Positions 59,655 through 64,000 of a stretch of DNA of 64,000 nucleotides are shown here, piece after piece. The position numbers were made by a program, and so were the translations under genes. The DNA lies in assembly GCF_009671205.1 (NCBI RefSeq), contig NZ_CP045309.1, forward strand, positions 4,278,001 to 4,342,000. Direction: 5' to 3'. The first letter of the stretch is position 1; each line of letters opens with the position of its first letter. Source of the DNA: Micromonospora terminaliae (lineage in GTDB: Bacteria; Actinomycetota; Actinomycetes; Mycobacteriales; Micromonosporaceae). Under the pieces are notes generated by a model. It did not search any database. It was not told where the DNA came from and worked only from the letters and a program-made list of their open reading frames with translations.

Positions 59655-60086
59655 TCAGCCGCGCGGGGGCATTCCGTAGAGCCGCTCGACGTGCAGCCGG
59701 AGCACCAGCCGGCGCTCGGCCACCATGGCCCGCCGGAAGTCGTCCCAGTCCGGGTGTTCGCCCTGCACCGCCCGGTAGAGCCCGACCAGTTCCCCGACGG
59801 TCGGGTCGTCCGGCCGCTCCGCCACCGGGGTCAGCTCGGCCCGGGCCTCCACCACCGCGTACGCCCAGCCGTCCGCGCTGCTCACGTGGAAGCTGGCCCG
59901 GGGGTCGCGCCGCAGGTTGGCGGTCTTGGCCCGGCCGTCCGTGACCGAGATACGGATCAGCCCGGCGTCCCGGTCGAAGGAGTAGACCACCGTGGACAGT
60001 TGGGGCCGGCCGTCCCGCTTCAGGGTGGCGAGCACGCCGAGCCGGCGGTCCGCCACGAGGTCGGTCAGCGCCTGCTCGTCCGCCAC
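59655..60086 (-). CDS. PPOX-class F420- or FMN-dependent oxidoreductase
   Basis: A 143-residue split-barrel protein: LGVLATLKRDGRPQLSTVVY, IRISVTDGRAKTANLRRDPR and the ending LRLHVERLYGMPPRG. This is the pyridoxamine-phosphate-oxidase-like family, in which most actinobacterial members use coenzyme F420. GTG 60086 follows the asd stop by 5 bp, so it is likely cotranscribed with asd. Confidence 0.85.
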   Translation of the reverse strand: MADEQALTDLVADRRLGVLATLKRDGRPQLSTVVYSFDRDAGLIRISVTDGRAKTANLRRDPRASFHVSSADGWAYAVVEARAELTPVAERPDDPTVGELVGLYRAVQGEHPDWDDFRRAMVAERRLVLRLHVERLYGMPPRG

Positions 60087-60091
60087 GGGGA

Positions 60092-61375
<1,284 letters not shown>

Positions 61376-62722
61376 TCAGGACGTGTGGTCGACCACCTCG
61401 CCGAGGCCGGCGGCCACCAGCTCGTCCCGGATCACCGCCGAATCGCCCTCGACGACCAGCGTGAGCGACTCCGGGTGTAGGTGGGCGGCGGCCGCCGCGG
61501 AGACCTCCTCGACGGTCGCCGCGAGCAGCGCCTCGCGCAGCCGGGCGTGGTAGTCGTCCGGCAGGTCGTGCACGACCAGCGTGGTCAGCGCCGAGGCGAT
61601 CGCCCGAGGGCTCTGCAGCTCGACCGAGAGCTGGCCGGCCCGCCACGAGCGGGCAACCGCCAGCTCGTCCTCGGTCACCCCGGTCAGCTGGGTACGCGAG
61701 ACCTCGCCGACCGCCTCCACCAGGGCCGGCGCGGTCACCGCGGTCTGCACCCCGGAGCTGATCGCGAACCGGCCGAACCGGCGGGACGAGGCGAAGTCGC
61801 CGCGGATCCCGTACGTGTAGCCGCGCACCTCGCGGATCAGGTGGTTGAGCCGGGAGGTGAAGGCCCCGCCGAGCACCGTGCCGGCCAGCGTCATCGGCAC
61901 GTGGTCGGGGTGGGCGCGGTGCGGCGACGGATGCCCCAGGCGGAGCGTGGACTGCACCGAGCCGGGACGGTCGACCAGGATGATCCGCCGCCGCTCGGAC
62001 AGCGGCACCTCGATGGGGCCGCCCTTGTCCGCCGCCGCGCCCCCGGCCCCGGTGAACGCCGTGGCGGCGAGCGCGTCGAGGTCGATCCGGTCCAGGTCAC
62101 CGGCGACGATCAGCGTGCCGGGGCGGATGAACCACTCGGAGTGGAAGACGGTCACGTCGTCGACGTCGAGGGCGGCCACGCTCTCCGGGTCGCCGTACAG
62201 GGGGCGGCCCCAGCGGTTGTCCGCCCCGAACAGGTCGGCGCGCAGCACGGCGTCGGCCCGGGGGCCCGGGTTGGCCCAGTCCATCCGCAGCGCGGTCGCC
62301 TCGTCGTCGCGGACCCGCCGCACGTCGGCCGGGTCGAGCTTCGGCGTACGCACCGCCTCCGCGAGCAGCTCCACGGCGGCGCCCAGCCGGTCCACCGGCA
62401 CCTGCACGCTCACCTGGAACGAGTCCCAGTCCAGACCGGTCACCAGCTCGGTGCCGAGCGCCTCGATGGCCAGGGCGTACGCCGTGGCGTCCCGCTGCGC
62501 GGTCCCCTCCTCCAGCGCCTTGGCCAGCACCCCGCCGAGCCCCTCCTTGCCGACCGGCTCCCGGGCGGCGCCGCCGTCGAGCAGCAGCAGCGCGACCGCG
62601 AGGTTCTGCCCGGGCAGGTGCGCGGCGACGACCTGCCCGCCGGCGGCGGCCCGGCGGACCACCTGCGGGAACCGGTACGGGCGGGCCTCGCCCGGCCCGG
62701 GACGGGTGGCGATCAGCGTCAT
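61376..62722 (-). CDS. M16 family peptidase, non-catalytic (beta-type) subunit
   Basis: A 448-residue protein with the M16 fold but without the HxxEH zinc motif: the corresponding helix reads GKEGLGGVLAKALEEGT. It keeps the C-terminal features of partner subunits (RLNHLIREVRGYTYGIRGDF, the R/Y substrate-binding pair). With the next gene it should form a heterodimeric zinc protease, as in other split M16 pairs. Its ATG overlaps the neighbour's stop (ATGA). Confidence 0.88.
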   Translation of the reverse strand: MTLIATRPGPGEARPYRFPQVVRRAAAGGQVVAAHLPGQNLAVALLLLDGGAAREPVGKEGLGGVLAKALEEGTAQRDATAYALAIEALGTELVTGLDWDSFQVSVQVPVDRLGAAVELLAEAVRTPKLDPADVRRVRDDEATALRMDWANPGPRADAVLRADLFGADNRWGRPLYGDPESVAALDVDDVTVFHSEWFIRPGTLIVAGDLDRIDLDALAATAFTGAGGAAADKGGPIEVPLSERRRIILVDRPGSVQSTLRLGHPSPHRAHPDHVPMTLAGTVLGGAFTSRLNHLIREVRGYTYGIRGDFASSRRFGRFAISSGVQTAVTAPALVEAVGEVSRTQLTGVTEDELAVARSWRAGQLSVELQSPRAIASALTTLVVHDLPDDYHARLREALLAATVEEVSAAAAAHLHPESLTLVVEGDSAVIRDELVAAGLGEVVDHTS

Positions 62723-64000
62723 GAGTTCTCCTCGGGCAGGTAGATGAGGGTCGCCCGGTCGGCCGCGCCGAGCAGCTCGGCGGCCTGCTCGGCGATCTGC
62801 TCGGCGGTGACGGCGAGCCAGGCGGGCAGCCGCTCGCCGGCCCTGGCCGGGTCACCGAACTGGGTGGCGTACCGGCCGAGGGTGTCGGCCCGGCCGTCCA
62901 CCGTGGACATCTGCCGCCACCACATGGTGCTCAGCAGCGCCTTGGCCCGGTCCAGCTCGGCGGCGGTGACCGGCACGGTGGCCAGCTCGTCGACCACCTC
63001 GGCCAGCCCTTCGCGCAGCCGGTCGCCGGACACGCCGGGGCGGGCCGTGGCGGTGGCGATCAGCGGCGCCGGGGCGTGCGCCAGGTCCACCCCGTACGCC
63101 CCGACCAGATCGGGCTGGGCGATCCGCTCGCCGTCGGCGAGGCGCTGGTAGAGCCGGCTGCCCCGGCCGCTGCCCAGCACGGTGGCGAGCACCGTCGTCA
63201 CGTCGTAGCCGGGGGTGCCGAACGGCTGGGTCCGGTGCGCCACGTAGACCCGGGGAGCGGGCACGTCGGCGGTGACCGTCTCGACGGCGGGCCGGCCGGT
63301 GGCCGGGACGGTACGCCCGTCCGGACCCGCCGGGATGTCCTCCCGCGGCGGCAGGGCGCCGAAGTACTTGTCGGCCAGGGCGAACACCTCGGCGGCCGTG
63401 GTGTCGCCGACCACGGTGAGCACCGCGTTGTTCGGGGCGTAGTAGGTGCGGTGGAACGCCTGGAAGGTGGCCAGGTCGGCCGCGTTCAGGTCGGCCATCG
63501 AGCCGATCGTGGCGTGGTGGTAGGGATGCCCGGGCGGATAGAGCAGCGGCAGCAGCCGCAGCCAGGCGTCGCCGTACGGCACGTTCTCGTAGCGCTGGCG
63601 GCGCTCGTTCTTCACCACGTCCCGCTGGTTGTCCAGCGTCTCCTGGGTCAGCGCCGGGACCAGCCCGCCCATGCGGTCGGCCTCCAGCCAGAGCGCCAGC
63701 TCCAGGTGCTCGGCCGGTACCGTCTCGAAGTAGTTGGTCCGGTCCGGGTTGGTGGTGGCGTTGAGCGAGCCGCCGGCGCCCTGGATGAACCTCATGTGCT
63801 CGGTCTTCGCCACGTTGACCGAGCCCTCGAACATGAGGTGCTCGAAGAGGTGGGCGAAGCCGGTCTGGCCCGCGGGCTCGTGCCGGGAGCCCACGTCGTA
63901 CCAGAGGTTCACGGCCACGGCGGGGGCGGTGCGGTCCTCGCTCACCACCACCCGCAGACCGTTGTCCAGTCGGGTCGTCTCGATCGGCCAGGGGTAACCG
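62719..64000 (-). CDS. M16 family zinc peptidase, catalytic subunit (5' end outside window)
   Basis: About 427 residues are visible; the start lies beyond the right edge. The inverted zinc motif HLFEHLMFEGS (HxxEH) and the downstream acidic ligand region (NERRQRYENVPYGDAWLRLL) mark the active subunit. Reading into the edge gives GYPWPIETTRLDNGLRVVVSED, the usual N-terminal strand of M16 proteins. It is cotranscribed with the non-catalytic partner. Confidence 0.92.
   Translation of the reverse strand, partial: GYPWPIETTRLDNGLRVVVSEDRTAPAVAVNLWYDVGSRHEPAGQTGFAHLFEHLMFEGSVNVAKTEHMRFIQGAGGSLNATTNPDRTNYFETVPAEHLELALWLEADRMGGLVPALTQETLDNQRDVVKNERRQRYENVPYGDAWLRLLPLLYPPGHPYHHATIGSMADLNAADLATFQAFHRTYYAPNNAVLTVVGDTTAAEVFALADKYFGALPPREDIPAGPDGRTVPATGRPAVETVTADVPAPRVYVAHRTQPFGTPGYDVTTVLATVLGSGRGSRLYQRLADGERIAQPDLVGAYGVDLAHAPAPLIATATARPGVSGDRLREGLAEVVDELATVPVTAAELDRAKALLSTMWWRQMSTVDGRADTLGRYATQFGDPARAGERLPAWLAVTAEQIAEQAAELLGAADRATLIYLPEENS

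Overview
The window is high-GC actinobacterial chromosome, most likely Micromonospora or a close member of the Micromonosporaceae. The basis is the strong G/C bias at third codon positions, GTG starts and 4-bp start/stop overlaps (ATGA, GTGA) throughout, a dispersed aerobic-type cobalamin gene set, a LigB-type ATP-dependent ligase, GlbO and EttA neighbours arranged much as in mycobacteria, and an actinomycete integrative and conjugative element (AICE) in a tRNA-Arg gene. The genus is an inference.

Layout. 1-8.1 kb: C-terminus of truncated haemoglobin O, a YbjN-like protein, a thioesterase pair and the ABC-F factor EttA on the minus strand, then otsA and an otsB fused to a GH15 glycosidase on the plus strand (trehalose). 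8.1-25.1 kb: cobalamin genes (cobA/cysG-like, cobT, cobC, cobB, cobQ, cobD) interleaved with a class A penicillin-binding protein, SURF1, DNA ligase, an M20 peptidase, a uridine-kinase-like protein, a rhodanese and an SSB paralogue. 25.3-27.6 kb: a ribosome-hibernation-like protein, a hydrolase and a degenerate trypsin-like protein.

27.76-43.2 kb: tRNA-Arg(UCU) followed by a 15.4-kb AICE bounded by a 45-bp exact duplication of the tRNA 3' part. Integrase and a likely regulator read left. Excisionase, HNH endonuclease, a TOPRIM/DUF3987 replication protein and small zinc-ribbon proteins read right and end in a phage tail-like gene and an M41-like peptidase. A convergent transfer module holds DUF6907, a DUF2637/Spd-like membrane protein, an FtsK-type translocase and small membrane proteins. 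Three non-coding signals stand out: paired hexamers at 12-bp spacing at both ends of the element (likely integrase arm sites), an array of 14 GGGCGACA octamers in the 3' end of the replication gene (candidate origin), and a GCGACCA cluster beside the translocase gene (candidate clt transfer locus).

43.2-45.1 kb: a second, older element remnant ending in a third, diverged copy of the tRNA end. It keeps a frameshifted integrase C-terminus, its own pair of arm-type repeats and a LysE-type exporter. 45.1-50.6 kb: small chromosomal enzymes (VOC, two RibD-C-like reductases, GrpB, methyltransferases), including two adjacent decayed genes. 50.6-53.8 kb: a histidine kinase, a histidine-less kinase-like partner and a LuxR-type regulator. 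53.8-64 kb: PlsC, a small hydrolase, a VOC protein, a glycogen-debranching-family hydrolase with an SCP2-like protein, a CBS protein, an F420/FMN-dependent oxidase-like protein, aspartate-semialdehyde dehydrogenase (asd), and an M16 peptidase pair running off the right end.

How it fits together: the core regions handle compatible-solute and cofactor synthesis, cell-wall synthesis and signalling. The tRNA-Arg locus is an integration hotspot where two related but distinct elements have accreted in tandem. Many genes outside the operons start 6-8 nt after a TANNNT hexamer, which suggests widespread leaderless transcription.
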